NCBI RefSeq assembly: GCF_900155535.1
Contig: NZ_LT706963.1
Coordinates: 3,929-67,928, forward strand
Length of the DNA stretch: 64,000 nucleotides
Origin: Corynebacterium urinipleomorphum
Lineage (GTDB): Bacteria > Actinomycetota > Actinomycetes > Mycobacteriales > Mycobacteriaceae
Direction: 5' to 3'
The translations under genes were made by a program, and so were the position numbers. Shown here in pieces: positions 16,647-27,689 of this stretch. Under the pieces are notes generated by a model. The model searched no databases, was not told the origin of the DNA, and saw nothing but the letters and a program-made list of their open reading frames with translations. Positions within the stretch are counted from its first letter, which is position 1. The number at the start of each line of letters is the position of its first letter.

Positions 16647-17183
16647 ATGTCCAGCAGTGAGTCGCAGCCGTCCGGGAAATCACGCGAACCCCGCCCGGGG
16701 CTCCGCCGCGATATTCCCGAGCACCCGGAGAATGACCTGCACAGCGCAGCTGACTACTACAACAAGGTCCCGCCTGAACCGCGCTCTTTCGATGAGCTCG
16801 CGGATCAGCCCGACCCAGTGGCGCTGAATGAGCGCAACCGTGCCTCCACCCGCCAGGCCATCATCTACGCTGTGTCATCCATTGCTCTTACCCTCGCCGT
16901 CGCCGGGCTGGTCGCTGTCATCGCCCGGCTCAGCGGCGGCCCGCTCTGCGAATCAGGGGAGGCGCAGTGGCTGTGCAGCGACGGCTGGCGCACCACCTGG
17001 GCGGTCATCTCGTCCATTCCGCCCGTCGTTGCTTTGCTCGGCTGCGCGGTGATCATGGTGCGCAAGCTCAACCGCTACGAGCGCTGGGTGCCGTGGATGG
17101 GCGTGTTCTGGATCCCGTTGGTGCCGTTCACCATGGCGTGGCTCATCCTCACCATCGGGATGCTGGCACGCGACAGTGTTTAG
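16647..17183 (+). CDS. Two-helix membrane protein of unknown function
   Basis: 178 residues from ATG 16647. TACACT is 7 nt before this ATG, so it is the likely leaderless start, and the longer frame to 16449 would overlap uspA heavily. A hydrophilic N-terminus (HPENDLHSAADYYNKVPPEP) precedes three hydrophobic segments (AVSSIALTLAVAGLVAVIA, WAVISSIPPVVALLGCAVIM, GVFWIPLVPFTMAWLILTIGML). Two Cys between helices 1 and 2 (GGPLCESGEAQWLCSDG) may form a disulfide outside the cell. I do not recognise a named family. Confidence 0.7.
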   Translation: MSSSESQPSGKSREPRPGLRRDIPEHPENDLHSAADYYNKVPPEPRSFDELADQPDPVALNERNRASTRQAIIYAVSSIALTLAVAGLVAVIARLSGGPLCESGEAQWLCSDGWRTTWAVISSIPPVVALLGCAVIMVRKLNRYERWVPWMGVFWIPLVPFTMAWLILTIGMLARDSV

Positions 17184-18062
17184 CTACTCACTGCACGCCG
17201 CGCAATAGGGGTTCTTCTCCCGGCATGATTCGCAGCTGACGTACTGCTGCCTGCAGTGCGGCTCGTTGGCGCAGTTGTAGTGCTGGTTCGAGGGCTTCCC
17301 GCAGTGCACGCAGTGGCCTACCTGAACGAAGTCCTCGTCGTTTTCGGGGCCGAACTCGGTGTGCATGCGTTTGTCAAAGACGTAGAGGGAACCCTCCCAC
17401 AGGCCCTGGTTCCCGTATTTCTCGCCGTAGCGGACAATGCCGCCGTCGATCTGGTAGACCTCCTCGAACCCGCGGTTGATCATCAAAGAGGAGAGGATCT
17501 CGCAGCGGATGCCGCCGGTGCAGTAGGAGATGACCGGCTTGTCCTTCATCCAGTCGTATTTGCCGGATTCGAGCTCCGCAATGAAATCGTGCGTGGTGTT
17601 CACGTCGGGGACGACGGCGTTCTTGAATTTGCCGATCTCCGCCTCGTACGCGTTACGCCCGTCGAAGAACACTACGTCGTCCCGGGAAGCCGCCAGCTCG
17701 TTGACCTGCTCGGGGCTGAGGTGGGTGCCGCCGCCGACGACTCCGCGTTCGTCGGCACGCAATTCCTCCGGTGTGCCAAAGGAGACGATCTCGTCGCGCA
17801 CCTTCACACTCAGTTTCGGAAAGTCCTCCGCGCCTCCATCGGACCACTTGAACTCGATACCGCGGAAGTACTCCTTTGTCTTCCGCACGTACGCCTTGCA
17901 CGCCTCCATGTCGCCACCGACGGTGCCGTTGATGCCGTCGGGGGAGATGATGATGCGGCCATTGAGCCCCAGTCCCTCACACAGGTCACGCTGCCACAGA
18001 CGCACTGCTTCGGGGTCCGGGATCGGGCGGAATTGGTAGTAAAGGAGGATCTTGCTGGGCAT
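17184..18062 (-). CDS. trhO: tRNA uridine(34) hydroxylase, rhodanese family
   Basis: 292-residue YceA/UPF0176 protein expected to make 5-hydroxyuridine at the tRNA wobble position using oxygen. It has an N-terminal acylphosphatase-like domain, a rhodanese domain with the active loop CTGGIRCE, and a C-terminal zinc-binding tail ([20 protein letters not shown]). ATG 18062 starts the normal N-terminus [17 protein letters not shown] lies 7 nt before it, so the mRNA is probably leaderless. The frame continues upstream into the neighbouring gene but that part has no homology. Confidence 0.9.
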   Translation of the reverse strand: MPSKILLYYQFRPIPDPEAVRLWQRDLCEGLGLNGRIIISPDGINGTVGGDMEACKAYVRKTKEYFRGIEFKWSDGGAEDFPKLSVKVRDEIVSFGTPEELRADERGVVGGGTHLSPEQVNELAASRDDVVFFDGRNAYEAEIGKFKNAVVPDVNTTHDFIAELESGKYDWMKDKPVISYCTGGIRCEILSSLMINRGFEEVYQIDGGIVRYGEKYGNQGLWEGSLYVFDKRMHTEFGPENDEDFVQVGHCVHCGKPSNQHYNCANEPHCRQQYVSCESCREKNPYCAACSE

Positions 18063-18108
18063 GCCCCCAAGTCTAGGAAGATCCTGCTTGTGCCGGAAAT
18101 CGCCCGAA

Positions 18109-19602
18109 TCAGCGGCGGTGGTAGAGCGCTTTGCGCCAGTACTGCGGCTCCGTCGTTGCCAGAACGCCGAGGTTGCGGAAGATGCCCTCGTCCACGGACC
18201 CAAGAATGGTGGTGATGTGGGCGTCGCACCCGCGCAGCGACTGTAACTGCTCCAGCGCCAGGCGCGCGTTCTCGTCAGCGGATGCAGAAGCGGATAGCGC
18301 GATGAGCACCTCGTCGGTGTGCAGGCGCGGGTTGCGGGAACCGAGGTACCGGGTCTTGAGGGTCTGGATCGGCTCGATGGCGTCGGGGGAGAGGAGGTGC
18401 ACCTCGTCGTCGATGCCCGCCAGCTTCTTTAGCGCGTTGAGCAGCACGGCTGCCGACGGCCCGAGCAGGTCCGACGTCTTCCCGGTGACGATCTCCCCGT
18501 CAGGAAGTTCCAGCGCCGCGCCCGGGTTGCCGGTGCGTTCCGCGACCGCGAGCGCCGGGCTGACCACCGGACGATCGGTGACCTTGAGGCCGGCCTTGCG
18601 CATCACGTTGGCGGCACGGTCCGGAACCGCCGGGTCCACGTCACCCCGGCGCGCATCCACCTGCGCGGCGAGGAAACGGCGGATGATTTCCTGGTTGGCA
18701 GCGTACCGGCACGCATCGTCGTCGGAGATGCAGTGGCCGGCCATGTTCACGCCCATGTCGGTAGGGGACTGGTACGGCTCGGTGCCAGTCGCCTCCTGCA
18801 GCAGGGCCTTGAGCAGCGGAAAGACCTCGATGTCGCGGTTGTAGGACGAGACCTGCTCACCGTAGGCGGCAAGGTGGTACTGGTCGATGACATTGATGTC
18901 GTCCAGATCCACCGTCGCGGCCTCGTACGCCAGGTTCACCGGGTGCTCCAGCGGCAGGTTCCAGATCGGGAAGGTCTCGAACTTGGCGTAGCCCGCCGGG
19001 ATTCCGCGCTGGTTCTCCAGGTAGACCTGGCTTAAGCACGTGGCCAGCTTGCCGGAGCCAGGTCCCGGCGCGGTCATCACCACCACGTCGCGGGAGGTGG
19101 ACACGTAATCGTTGCGGCCGAAGCCGTCTTCGGAGACGATGCGGGAAATGTCGTTCGGGTAGCCCGGAATGACGCGGTGCAAACTCACTGTCACACCGAG
19201 GCGCTCCAGCTTGTCCCGGAACGCGTCGGCCTGGTCAGCACCGTTCTCGTACTGCGTGATCACCACGTTGTCGACGAGGAATCCGCGTTCACGGAAGACG
19301 TCGATAAGCCGCAAAACTTCGTCTTCGTACGTGATGCCCAAGTCCGCGCGGACCTTCTGGCGCACAAGGTCGCCGGCTGCGACGCACACGACGATTTCCA
19401 CTTCGTCCTTGATGCGCTCGAGCATCGCGATCTTGTTGTCCGGGGTGAAACCAGGCAACACGCGAGAGGCATGGTGGTCGTCGAAAAGCTTGCCGCCCAT
19501 CTCGAGGTAGAGCTTCCCGCCGATCGCTTGCCGACGCTCCGAGATGTGCTCCGACTGCATCTGCACGTAGGCGTCTCTGTCGAAACCGATCTTGTACACC
19601 AT
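18109..19602 (-). CDS. DUF1846 family protein
   Basis: 497 residues matching the DUF1846 family in full, from [20 protein letters not shown] to [12 protein letters not shown]-loop-like segment [15 protein letters not shown] near residue 180 suggests nucleotide binding. ATG 19602 has AAGGAGAG upstream. The family is widespread in Firmicutes and actinobacteria and crystal structures exist, but its function is not established. It lies between trhO and malate synthase on the same strand. Confidence 0.85.
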   Translation of the reverse strand: MVYKIGFDRDAYVQMQSEHISERRQAIGGKLYLEMGGKLFDDHHASRVLPGFTPDNKIAMLERIKDEVEIVVCVAAGDLVRQKVRADLGITYEDEVLRLIDVFRERGFLVDNVVITQYENGADQADAFRDKLERLGVTVSLHRVIPGYPNDISRIVSEDGFGRNDYVSTSRDVVVMTAPGPGSGKLATCLSQVYLENQRGIPAGYAKFETFPIWNLPLEHPVNLAYEAATVDLDDINVIDQYHLAAYGEQVSSYNRDIEVFPLLKALLQEATGTEPYQSPTDMGVNMAGHCISDDDACRYAANQEIIRRFLAAQVDARRGDVDPAVPDRAANVMRKAGLKVTDRPVVSPALAVAERTGNPGAALELPDGEIVTGKTSDLLGPSAAVLLNALKKLAGIDDEVHLLSPDAIEPIQTLKTRYLGSRNPRLHTDEVLIALSASASADENARLALEQLQSLRGCDAHITTILGSVDEGIFRNLGVLATTEPQYWRKALYHRR

Positions 19603-19729
19603 GGGGAACTCTCCTTCGCGTGATCGGTAGCGACAATACGCGCGAAAGCGAAAAACTGAAGCGCACCACGCCCATTCACTGCGTAGGGGGGCGTGGTGCG
19701 CTTGATGCTCTATGTCTTAGAGCACTGCC

Positions 19730-21934
19730 TTAGGCGATGCCGTTAGCTGCCTTGAACTCGCGGCGCTTCGCGTGCAGGATCGGCTCGGTGTAGCCCGACG
19801 GGGACTCGGTGCCCTTGAAGATGAGGTCCTTCGCCGCCTGGAAGCCGATGGATGCATCAAAGTTGGCCGCCATCGGGCGGTAGTTCGGGTCGCCGGCGTT
19901 CTGCTCGTCGACCTTGACCGCCATGCGCTCCAGCGAGTCAAGCACCTGCTCCTCGGTGACCACACCGTGGAGGATCCAGTTAGCCAGGATCTGGGAGGAA
20001 ATACGCAGCGTAGCGCGGTCCTCCATCAGGTCCACGTCGTGAATGTCCGGGACCTTGGAGCAGCCCACGCCGTGCTCGACCCAACGGACCACGTAACCCA
20101 GGATCGACTGGCAGTTGTTGTCCAGCTCCTCCGCCTTCTCCTCGTCGGACCAGTTATCGCCCGCGGTGTTGACCGGGACGGTGAGCAGGTCCTTCAGAGA
20201 ATCGCGGCGGCCTGCCGCACGCAGCTCGTCCTGGACCTCGTGGACGTCCACCTGGTGGTAGTGGGTGGCGTGCAGGGTCGCACCGGTCGGGGACGGGACC
20301 CACGCGGTGTTCGCGCCTTCGCGCGGCTGGCCGATCTTCTTCTCCAGCATGGCGGCCATGTGCTCGGTCTCTGCCCACATGCCCTTACCGATCTGGGCGC
20401 GGCCCGGCAGGTCGTGCGCGAGACCTGCGTCGACGTTGTGGTTCTCGTACGCCTGCTTCCACGGCGCAGTCTGCATGTCTGCCTTGCGCACCATCGGGCC
20501 AGCCTGCATGGAGGTGTGGATCTCGTCGCCGGTGCGGTCGAGGAAGCCGGTGTTGATGAACACGAGGCGGTCAGCTGCCGCCATGATGCAGGCATCCAGG
20601 TTGGCGGAGGTGCGGCGCTCCTCGTCCATCACGCCGACCTTGACGGTGTTCTTCGGCAGACCCAAGATTTCCTCGACGCGATCGAAGATCTCGTTGGTGA
20701 ACGCGACTTCCTCCGGACCGTGCTGCTTCGGCTTCACGATGTACATGGAACCCGTGCGGGAGTTACGGTGCGGATTGTCCTCGCGCAGACCCGGAATGGC
20801 GGCGGCCACGGTGATCAGGCCGTCGAGCAGACCCTCCGGAACCTCCTCGCCGTCGATGAGGATCGCCGGGTTGGTCATCAGGTGGCCCACGTTGCGGCAC
20901 AGCATCATGGCGCGGCCGTGCAGGGTCTCCTCGGAGCCGTCCTTGGAGGTGAAGGTCAGGTCGTCCGACTGGGTGCGCTCGAAGGACTTGTCGCCCTTCT
21001 TCACGGTCTCGGAAATGTCGCCCTTGTTCAGGCCGAACCAGGTGGCGTATGCGGCGGCCTTGTCGGTGCCGTCCACTGCTGCGGCGGAGTCCTCGAAGTC
21101 CATGATCGCGGAGACAGCGGACTCGAGCAGGACATCGGCCACACCCGCGCGGTCGGTCTTGCCCACCGGGTGCTCGCGGTCGAGCTGGATGATGATGTGC
21201 AGGTTGTTGTTGATCAGGACGATGCCCGTCGGAGCGTTCTTCTCGCCCTGGTAGCCGAGGTAAGCCTCCGGGTTCTTCAGAGCGACCTCGTTGCCGTCGG
21301 CGGTGATCTTCAGCGCGCCGTCCTCGGTGATCTCGTAGGAGTCCACGTCAGCGTGGGATGCGCCCTCGAGCGGCACTGCTTCGTCGAGGAAGGTGCGTGC
21401 CCACTCGATCACTCGGTCGCCGCGGACCGGGTTGTAGCCCTCGCCCGGCTCAGCGCCGCCCTCGGTCGGGATGGCGTCGGTGCCGTAGAGCGCGTCGTAC
21501 AGCGAGCCGTAGCGCGCGTTCGCCGCGTTGATGGCAAAGCGGGCGTTAGTAATAGGCACCACCAGCTGCGGGCCTGCGACGTTGGCGAATTCCTCGTCGA
21601 CGTTCTGGGTGCGGATCGCACCGTCGGTCGGCTGGTCCACCAAGTAGCCGATGGAGCGCAGGTACTCCTCGTGCGCCGCGGGGTCCGGCTGACCCGGGTT
21701 GTCGCGGTAGTACTGGTCCAGCTGCTCCTGCAGCTCGTCGCGGCGTGCGAGCAGCGCCTTGTTCTTCGGGGCCAGCTCAGCGAAGTACTGCGCGGCATCG
21801 GCCCAGAACTTCTCGGCGTCGATGTTGATCTCCGGCAGAAGCTGCTCCGTGACAAAGTCGTACAGCGGGCGGGCAACCTGCAGGCCGGCAGCTTCCACGC
21901 GCTCGGTGCGGTCCTCGAATTGCGGCGTAGTCAT
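19730..21934 (-). CDS. glcB: Malate synthase G
   Basis: 734-residue monomeric enzyme of the glyoxylate shunt joining glyoxylate and acetyl-CoA to malate; called aceB in Corynebacterium glutamicum. Visible signatures include [91 protein letters not shown] start with AAAGGA 10 nt upstream, TAGACT about 35 nt upstream. Divergent from aceA across a region with G/C tracts typical of acetate-metabolism regulators. Confidence 0.95.
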   Translation of the reverse strand: MTTPQFEDRTERVEAAGLQVARPLYDFVTEQLLPEINIDAEKFWADAAQYFAELAPKNKALLARRDELQEQLDQYYRDNPGQPDPAAHEEYLRSIGYLVDQPTDGAIRTQNVDEEFANVAGPQLVVPITNARFAINAANARYGSLYDALYGTDAIPTEGGAEPGEGYNPVRGDRVIEWARTFLDEAVPLEGASHADVDSYEITEDGALKITADGNEVALKNPEAYLGYQGEKNAPTGIVLINNNLHIIIQLDREHPVGKTDRAGVADVLLESAVSAIMDFEDSAAAVDGTDKAAAYATWFGLNKGDISETVKKGDKSFERTQSDDLTFTSKDGSEETLHGRAMMLCRNVGHLMTNPAILIDGEEVPEGLLDGLITVAAAIPGLREDNPHRNSRTGSMYIVKPKQHGPEEVAFTNEIFDRVEEILGLPKNTVKVGVMDEERRTSANLDACIMAAADRLVFINTGFLDRTGDEIHTSMQAGPMVRKADMQTAPWKQAYENHNVDAGLAHDLPGRAQIGKGMWAETEHMAAMLEKKIGQPREGANTAWVPSPTGATLHATHYHQVDVHEVQDELRAAGRRDSLKDLLTVPVNTAGDNWSDEEKAEELDNNCQSILGYVVRWVEHGVGCSKVPDIHDVDLMEDRATLRISSQILANWILHGVVTEEQVLDSLERMAVKVDEQNAGDPNYRPMAANFDASIGFQAAKDLIFKGTESPSGYTEPILHAKRREFKAANGIA

Positions 21935-22413
21935 CGAATGAGATCCTTTCAGCCAGTTGATATGTATGGCACCAGTCTAAAGGTGCCGTTGCGCGCACGA
22001 CACCACATCAATGCTGTGGTGTTAGGTGGACGTTGCTGGCAAGAGTAAGTGATTGCTGTCACCCATGGATAACTTTCGCTCTCGACGGCACTGCGCTACC
22101 CCCGAAATTGTGCCTTTGCGCGCCACGGAATGCCCGCTCCCGGTAGCCGCCCGCCGCAACTGAACGCGATCGTGCCCCCAGGTATAAGCAGGTTTACATT
22201 GCGGCTTCCGCTTTTCGACGGGGGGTACCTCACCACCCCTTCACCCTCACTCCCCGTAGTCAACTCACCCCCTCCCACTCCTTTAGCGGGGGCCGCTGTT
22301 GACGTTTCACATGGCGCACAGGGATACTAAGCATGAACGCCATGAGCGTGGCTCACTTCACTTTTCGTAGTGAGAGGCTTCCATCACACACCCACTGAAA
22401 GGGGACAAGCACT
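21935..22413. promoter_or_regulatory. glcB-aceA divergent control region
   Basis: Non-coding. A GlxR/CRP-like site GTGA-N6-TCAC lies at 22049-22062. Seven C4-C6 or G5-G6 tracts lie between 22098 and 22292 (22099-22103, 22175-22179, 22220-22225, 22236-22239, 22252-22255, 22268-22272, 22288-22292), which is the pattern of RamA binding motifs. An AGTCTA (TAGACT on minus) near 21974 is a likely glcB -10. In C. glutamicum this intergenic region is controlled by RamA, RamB and GlxR. I saw no strong RamB box. Confidence 0.65.
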
Positions 22414-23706
22414 ATGACCACCACTGGACAAGCTCGTACTGCTCAGGAAATCCAGAAGGACTGGGACGAGAACCCCCGCTGGAAGGGCATCACCCGCGAT
22501 TACACCGCAGAGCAGGTCGCTGAGCTCCAGGGCAACGTCGTCGAGGAGCAGACCCTCGCACGCCGCGGCGCTGAGATCCTCTGGGACGGCATCACCAAGG
22601 GCGACGGCTCCTACATCCACGCTCTGGGTGCCCTGACCGGTAACCAGGCTGTGCAGCAGGTCCGCGCTGGCCTGCAGGCTGTGTACCTCTCCGGTTGGCA
22701 GGTCGCAGGTGACGCCAACCTCTCCGGCAACACCTACCCGGACCAGTCCCTGTACCCGGCTAACTCCGTGCCGAACGTTGTCCGCCGCATCAACAACGCT
22801 CTGACCCGCGCAGACCAGATCTCCCGCGTCGAGGGCGACACCTCCGTGGACAACTGGCTCGTCCCGATCGTCGCTGACGGTGAGGCTGGCTTCGGTGGCG
22901 CACTCAACGTCTACGAGCTGCAGCGTGCAATGATCCAGGCTGGTGCCGCTGGTACCCACTGGGAGGACCAGCTCGCTTCCGAGAAGAAGTGTGGCCACCT
23001 GGGCGGCAAGGTCCTCATCCCGACCCAGCAGCACATCCGCACCCTGTCTTCCGCTCGTCTGGCTGCAGACGTCATGAACGTCCCGACCGTTGTCATCGGC
23101 CGTACCGACGCTGAGGCTGCAACCCTGCTGACCTCCGACGTCGACGAGCGCGACGCGAAGTTCCTGACCGGTGAGCGCTCCGCTGAGGGCTACTACTACG
23201 TCAAGAACGGCGTTGAGTCCTGCATCGACCGTGCGAAGTCCTACGCTCCGTACGCCGACCTGATCTGGATGGAGACCGGTACTCCGGACCTCGAGCTGGC
23301 TAAGAAGTTCGCCGACGGCGTCCACGAGGAGTTCCCGGACCAGCTCCTGGCCTACAACTGCTCCCCGTCCTTCAACTGGTCCTCCCACCTGGACGAGGAA
23401 GAGATCGCCAAGTTCCAGAAGGAGCTGGGCAAGATGGGCTTCGTCTTCCAGTTCATCACCCTGGCTGGCTTCCACGCCCTCAACTACTCCATGTTCGACC
23501 TGGCACACGGCTACGCTCGCGAGGGCATGCCGGCATTCGTCGACCTGCAGAACCGCGAGTTCCAGGCTGCTTCCGAGCGCGGCTTCACCGCTGTGAAGCA
23601 CCAGCGCGAGGTCGGTGCAGGCTACTTCGACCGCGTCGCCACCACCGTCGACCCGAACTCCTCCACCACCGCCCTGAAGGGCTCCACCGAGGAGGGCCAG
23701 TTCTAA
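22414..23706 (+). CDS. aceA: Isocitrate lyase
   Basis: 430-residue glyoxylate-shunt enzyme splitting isocitrate into glyoxylate and succinate. The catalytic loop [14 protein letters not shown] contains the essential Cys in KKCGH (near residue 193). Further motifs are [17 protein letters not shown] and [24 protein letters not shown] start with AAAGGGG upstream. Codon use is strongly biased to C-ending codons, as expected for a highly expressed gene. Divergent from glcB; ends at a strong terminator. Confidence 0.97.
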   Translation: MTTTGQARTAQEIQKDWDENPRWKGITRDYTAEQVAELQGNVVEEQTLARRGAEILWDGITKGDGSYIHALGALTGNQAVQQVRAGLQAVYLSGWQVAGDANLSGNTYPDQSLYPANSVPNVVRRINNALTRADQISRVEGDTSVDNWLVPIVADGEAGFGGALNVYELQRAMIQAGAAGTHWEDQLASEKKCGHLGGKVLIPTQQHIRTLSSARLAADVMNVPTVVIGRTDAEAATLLTSDVDERDAKFLTGERSAEGYYYVKNGVESCIDRAKSYAPYADLIWMETGTPDLELAKKFADGVHEEFPDQLLAYNCSPSFNWSSHLDEEEIAKFQKELGKMGFVFQFITLAGFHALNYSMFDLAHGYAREGMPAFVDLQNREFQAASERGFTAVKHQREVGAGYFDRVATTVDPNSSTTALKGSTEEGQF

Positions 23707-23729
23707 GCAACTAGCTTGAACTGACTGAA

Positions 23730-23760
23730 CCCGCACTGCTGTTGCGCAGTGCGGGTTTTT
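23730..23760 (+). terminator. Terminator of aceA
   Basis: CCCGCACTGC (23730-23739) and GCAGTGCGGG (23746-23755) form a perfect 10-bp stem with a 6-nt loop, followed by TTTTT. Confidence 0.93.
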
Positions 23761-23848
23761 CGCATCCTCGCAGAACCCCCACCAGCGCTAACACAACTGC
23801 GTAAACTCGGAAACCAGCAACGATCCCGCAAACGACAAGGAGAACGAT

Positions 23849-24346
23849 ATGGCCGACATCCAGTTCATCGCCACCGCCGACATCGCCGACATTCACGACA
23901 AGGACGTGCGCAGCTGCGACATCCAGTTCCGTAACTTTGGCGGCAAGACGGAGTTCTGCGGGGAGATCCACACCATCTCCTGCTTCCAGGACAACGGGTT
24001 GGTCAAAAAGTCGCTGAATTCCCCGGGCGAGGGCAAGGTGCTTGTCGTCGACGGCCACGCGTCCATGCACACTGCGCTCATGGGCGACATGATCGCCGAG
24101 GCGGGTGTGGAGAACGGCTGGGCCGGCGTGATCATCAACGGCCCGATCCGCGATTCCGCGGAGGTGGCCAAGATGAACTTCGGGTGCAAGGCGCTTGGCT
24201 CCAACCCGCGTAAGTCCAACAAGGACGGCGTCGGCGAGGAGAATATCGTGCTGCGTCTCGGCGGCATCGACTTCATCCCTGGCGAGTACGTCTACGCGGA
24301 TTCGGACGGCGTCGTCGTCTCCGAGAACCCGGTTGAGCCCAAGTAG
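23849..24346 (+). CDS. rraA: RraA-like protein (regulator of RNase E activity A family)
   Basis: 165 residues with the family core GGKTEFCGEIHTISCFQDN, LVVDGHASMHTALMGDMIAE and GWAGVIINGPIRDSAEVAKM. The G-x-x-x-x-D-x4-R segment is as in RraA and related aldolases. In E. coli RraA inhibits RNase E; some homologues are 4-hydroxy-4-methyl-2-oxoglutarate aldolases, so the activity here is uncertain. ATG with AAGGAGAACGAT upstream. Followed by a glycosylase gene whose -10 overlaps this gene's end. Confidence 0.88.
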   Translation: MADIQFIATADIADIHDKDVRSCDIQFRNFGGKTEFCGEIHTISCFQDNGLVKKSLNSPGEGKVLVVDGHASMHTALMGDMIAEAGVENGWAGVIINGPIRDSAEVAKMNFGCKALGSNPRKSNKDGVGEENIVLRLGGIDFIPGEYVYADSDGVVVSENPVEPK

Positions 24347-24356
24347 ACTCGGCTAA

Positions 24357-25169
24357 ATGCCCGAAGGTCACGTTCTCCATCGTCTCGCCCGCACGCTCAA
24401 CGCGGACTTCCGCTCGGGCCCGGTGGAGGTGACCAGCCCGCAGGGGAGATTCGCACGCGAGGCATCGCTTATCGACGGCTCCTCTCTCCTCCACGCCTCC
24501 GCCCACGGCAAGCACCTGTTCATCTCTTTCGGCGACGACCCTGCCGAACCTGAGCACGTCGTCTATATCCACCTCGGTCTGATCGGCTCCCTGCGCTTCG
24601 AGCCCGCAGAGGAGGAGTGGGGTCAGATGCGGCTGCACATCTCCAACGGCGTCACCGCAGCAAACCTGCGCGGCCCGCAGAAATGCGAACTGATGTCGCC
24701 GGGGGAGGCGGCTGGGATCGTCGATAAGTCCGGCTTCGACCCGATCGTGGACCTGGACCCACCTGAGGCCCTGTGGGAGCGCGTGCACCGCTCAAAGCGC
24801 ACGATCGGCTCCCAGTTGATGGACCAGAAGCTGTTCGCTGGCGTGGGAAATATCTACCGCGCCGAGGTGCTGTTCCGGCAGGGCATCGACCCGGCTGTAC
24901 CCGGCAACCAGCTGGACCGCGCCCAGTTCGACGCGATCTGGACTGACTTGGCCGAGCTGATGGCGTACGGCGTGGAGCACGGACGCATCGATACCGTCCG
25001 CCCCGAGCACATGCCTGAGGCCATGGGCCGCAATCCCCGCAAGGACGACCACGGCGGGGAAGTGTACGTCTACCGCCGCGCCGCCGATCCTTGTTATGTC
25101 TGCGGCACCCCGATTGAGACGAAGGTCCTCGAGGGCCGCAAGCTGTATTGGTGCCCCGGCTGCCAGTAG
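24357..25169 (+). CDS. Fpg/Nei family DNA glycosylase/AP lyase
   Basis: 270-residue base-excision repair enzyme. The N-terminus MPEGHVLHRLART has the catalytic Pro2 and Glu3 exposed after removal of Met, which marks the Nei branch (PEGH). The helix-two-turn-helix (DQKLFAGVGNIYRAEVLFRQGI) is intact, as is the C-terminal zinc finger CYVCG...CPGC. TAGACT is 7 nt before the ATG, so a leaderless mRNA is likely. It contains two copies of the CTTATCGAC motif, at 24468 and 24720. Confidence 0.9.
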   Translation: MPEGHVLHRLARTLNADFRSGPVEVTSPQGRFAREASLIDGSSLLHASAHGKHLFISFGDDPAEPEHVVYIHLGLIGSLRFEPAEEEWGQMRLHISNGVTAANLRGPQKCELMSPGEAAGIVDKSGFDPIVDLDPPEALWERVHRSKRTIGSQLMDQKLFAGVGNIYRAEVLFRQGIDPAVPGNQLDRAQFDAIWTDLAELMAYGVEHGRIDTVRPEHMPEAMGRNPRKDDHGGEVYVYRRAADPCYVCGTPIETKVLEGRKLYWCPGCQ

Positions 25170-25241
25170 CGGCGAGCGCTAGCCCTCCGTGACGTGGCCG
25201 TCAGCAACCTCGATCACGCGATCGCCGCTACCGTGGGGAAC

Positions 25242-26828
25242 ATGGTTTACGCGTACACAGTCGAACAGATCCGCGCGGCGGAACAGCCCCTGCTGGAGGC
25301 GCAGGCCGAGCCGGATGAGTTGATGAAGTCCGCGGCCCACGCCGTCTTCGAAGCCGCGGAGACGATGCTCGCCGGGCCCGATCCGCTTGCCTTCATGCAA
25401 GAGAACCGCAGGACCCTGCTGCTCGTGGGCAAGGGCGGCAACGGCGGCGACGCACTCTACGCCGGCGCGGAGCTCGCGTTGGCCGGCCACACAGTCGACG
25501 CCTGGCTGGCGTGGGGGAGTGCGCACGAGCCGGCGCTGGAGGCGTTCCGCAACGCCGGTGGTACCGTCCTCGACGGTACCCCGCAGGACGTGCGCAACTA
25601 CCGTTTCGCCATCGACGGACTCACCGGTCTCGGCGGAGCAGGCAGCCTCGACGAGGAGACCGGCCGGGTCATTCAAGGGCTGGCCGACTGGTACGCGCAC
25701 GTCCTCGCCGTCGATGTCCCCTCCGGCATCGACGCGGACACCGGGGAGAAGGGCGATGTTCACGTCACCGCGGATGCCACCGTGACCTTCGGCGGATGGC
25801 GTCTCGCGCACGGTCTCGCCCCGGAGTGCGGCATTCAGCTCCTGGCTGACCCTCATATCGCCGACGGGCGGTCCATCAGCGGCAACCTCTCGCCCATCTA
25901 TGCCGCTGCCAGCATTTCGCGCGCAGTGAGCGGAACACACGACTGGCCAAAAAGCCTCATACGTATGACCTGCACAAACGTCCCGAGCATGGAGCCGCGT
26001 TTCCACGACGACAAATACAGCGGGGGTGTCGTGGGCATCCGCGCGGGCAGCGGCACCTACCCCGGCGCGGCGGTCCTCTGCACCGCGGGCGCCGTGAAAG
26101 CAACACCGTCGATGGTCCGCTACGCCGGCCCGCAGGCAATGGAGGTGGTGCGATCGTGGCCGGAGGTCGTCGTCACGCAACGGCTCGAAGATGCTGGCCG
26201 CGTGCAAGCGTGGGTCTTCGGCTCTGGCACGGGCACAGACAGCACAGCCAGCAGCGAGCTCGCGTACCTGCTCGGCCGCGAGGAGCCCCTGCTTATCGAC
26301 GCCGACGGGCTCACCCTCCTCTCCCTCGACCCCGAGCTGCGCGAGCTGCTCCGCAACCGCCAAGGCCAGACAGTGTTGACCCCGCACGACGGCGAGTTCA
26401 CCCGGCTCCGCGATGCGGAGGGCCTTGACCCCGCGGGCCGTTTAGCCGAGACCCGAGCGCTGGCGGAATCCCTCAATTGCATTGTTCTGCACAAGGGCCG
26501 CAGCACCATCATTTCCAATGCGCGGCATGACGGTCCGGTCTCGATTGTGGATGCAGGAACCTCATGGGCGGCGACGCCCGGGTCCGGCGACGTTCTCGCC
26601 GGACTTACCGGAGCCCACCTCGCCCAAATCGCTGCACGCTGGGGAAACGACGCCTTCCTGAGTGATACTCAGCCTGTTGTCATTCACGCAATGGCGAGCG
26701 CACTCGCCGCGCACACCGAATACGGGGACGGCCCCACGCACGCGAGCGCCATCGCTCAGTCCGTTCCGGCCGCGACAGCGAAGCTGAACACGTTCACCGG
26801 TCTGCCGGCAGCTTCCACACAGCGGTGA
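25242..26828 (+). CDS. nnr: Bifunctional NAD(P)H-hydrate epimerase / ADP-dependent dehydratase
   Basis: 528 residues repairing hydrated NAD(P)H. The N-terminal epimerase domain (YjeF_N) has VGKGGNGGDALYAGAELA and AVDVPSGIDADTGE. The C-terminal dehydratase domain has GGVVGIRAGSGTYPGAAVLC, LTPHDGEFTRL, GTSWAATPGSGDVLAG and ALAAHTE. ATG 25242 is chosen because TACCGT lies 7 nt upstream and the protein then begins normally (MVYAYTVEQIRAAE); the frame open to 25194 has no start signal. Its end overlaps the convergent membrane-protein gene by 35 bp. Confidence 0.92.
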   Translation: MVYAYTVEQIRAAEQPLLEAQAEPDELMKSAAHAVFEAAETMLAGPDPLAFMQENRRTLLLVGKGGNGGDALYAGAELALAGHTVDAWLAWGSAHEPALEAFRNAGGTVLDGTPQDVRNYRFAIDGLTGLGGAGSLDEETGRVIQGLADWYAHVLAVDVPSGIDADTGEKGDVHVTADATVTFGGWRLAHGLAPECGIQLLADPHIADGRSISGNLSPIYAAASISRAVSGTHDWPKSLIRMTCTNVPSMEPRFHDDKYSGGVVGIRAGSGTYPGAAVLCTAGAVKATPSMVRYAGPQAMEVVRSWPEVVVTQRLEDAGRVQAWVFGSGTGTDSTASSELAYLLGREEPLLIDADGLTLLSLDPELRELLRNRQGQTVLTPHDGEFTRLRDAEGLDPAGRLAETRALAESLNCIVLHKGRSTIISNARHDGPVSIVDAGTSWAATPGSGDVLAGLTGAHLAQIAARWGNDAFLSDTQPVVIHAMASALAAHTEYGDGPTHASAIAQSVPAATAKLNTFTGLPAASTQR

Positions 26829-27528
26829 GGAGCGCGAAGACACCGATGACGCCGGGGCCCACGATGGCCAGGTACCACGGCCACCGGCCGAACAACTGCA
26901 GCGGCGACCACCCGCGCGGGTGGTCTGCGAGGAACATGTAGTTTCCACCGGTGAGCCGGTTCATCGTCGCCGCGAAGGCGCCCCACGCCAGGGTCACACC
27001 CGTGATCATGCGCCAGTCTTTCCAGCTCGGCCGGTAGCCCAGCCCGAAGGTGAGTACGACTGGGACGACACTCGCCGCCATGTGGAAGTACCAGTACGCG
27101 ACTTCTTGCAGCACCTTATTGTCCTGCACGAACGCCATGTCCGGGAAGAACAGCGCCATGGGGTTGAGGAACAGCCCCCAGTAATAGCTGATCGCCGTTG
27201 CCGTGGGGTTGCCCGTGCCCAACGCCAGGGGGGTGACCACTCGCAGCGCATCCGTGACATGGAAGGGTGCTGTCTCATCCCACACCAAGCGCTCCGGGTT
27301 CAGGACCCAGAGGTAGTAGGCGATGGTGATGATCCCCATGATCGCGCCGGCCACCTTGCGCGACGCTTTGACAACGGAACCCGGGAGTTTCTTCACCGCC
27401 ACGACGAGAATTCCGCACAGCATGATGAAAAACACCATGAGAACCAGATGTTTCTGGTCGTACTGGGTGATCGTCGGGTACGTCTTGCCCGTGTGCGTCG
27501 AGGTCCACGGGCCGGGTTGGTATGGCAT
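26794..27528 (-). CDS. YwaF-like (TIGR02206) integral membrane protein
   Basis: 244 residues with about six to seven membrane helices. PFHVTDALRVVTPLAL, YYWGLFLNPMALFFPD and NRLTGGNYMFLADHP follow the TIGR02206/YwaF pattern (His in the second loop, NYM(F/Y)L near the end). Function unknown. ATG 27528 with GGAG 5 nt upstream. Overlaps the convergent nnr gene by 35 bp. Confidence 0.78.
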   Translation of the reverse strand: MPYQPGPWTSTHTGKTYPTITQYDQKHLVLMVFFIMLCGILVVAVKKLPGSVVKASRKVAGAIMGIITIAYYLWVLNPERLVWDETAPFHVTDALRVVTPLALGTGNPTATAISYYWGLFLNPMALFFPDMAFVQDNKVLQEVAYWYFHMAASVVPVVLTFGLGYRPSWKDWRMITGVTLAWGAFAATMNRLTGGNYMFLADHPRGWSPLQLFGRWPWYLAIVGPGVIGVFALLTAVWKLPADR

Positions 27529-27689
27529 CGCATCTCCGAACTACTGAGAATCATTTAATGTTCTACCACTCGAAGCGGGTGGTTCAAGCGGGATTCCGGA
27601 GCTTTTCACCTGTAACACAATCTGTGAATCAGCTCTCCAGCACCGGCTGCGAGCTCGCGCCATTTGCGAGCGGGAATTACCCTGTCCGG

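Noticed and set aside
19772..22048. 758-codon open frame antisense to malate synthase
   Set aside because: It mirrors a well-conserved enzyme gene; such frames are common opposite high-GC genes and the product is a low-complexity Val/Leu/Asp/Arg mix.
27522..27689. N-terminal 56-residue extension of the MFS exporter
   Set aside because: The stretch is unlike transporter sequence, has no ribosome binding site, and contains the likely promoter of the GTG start at 27690.
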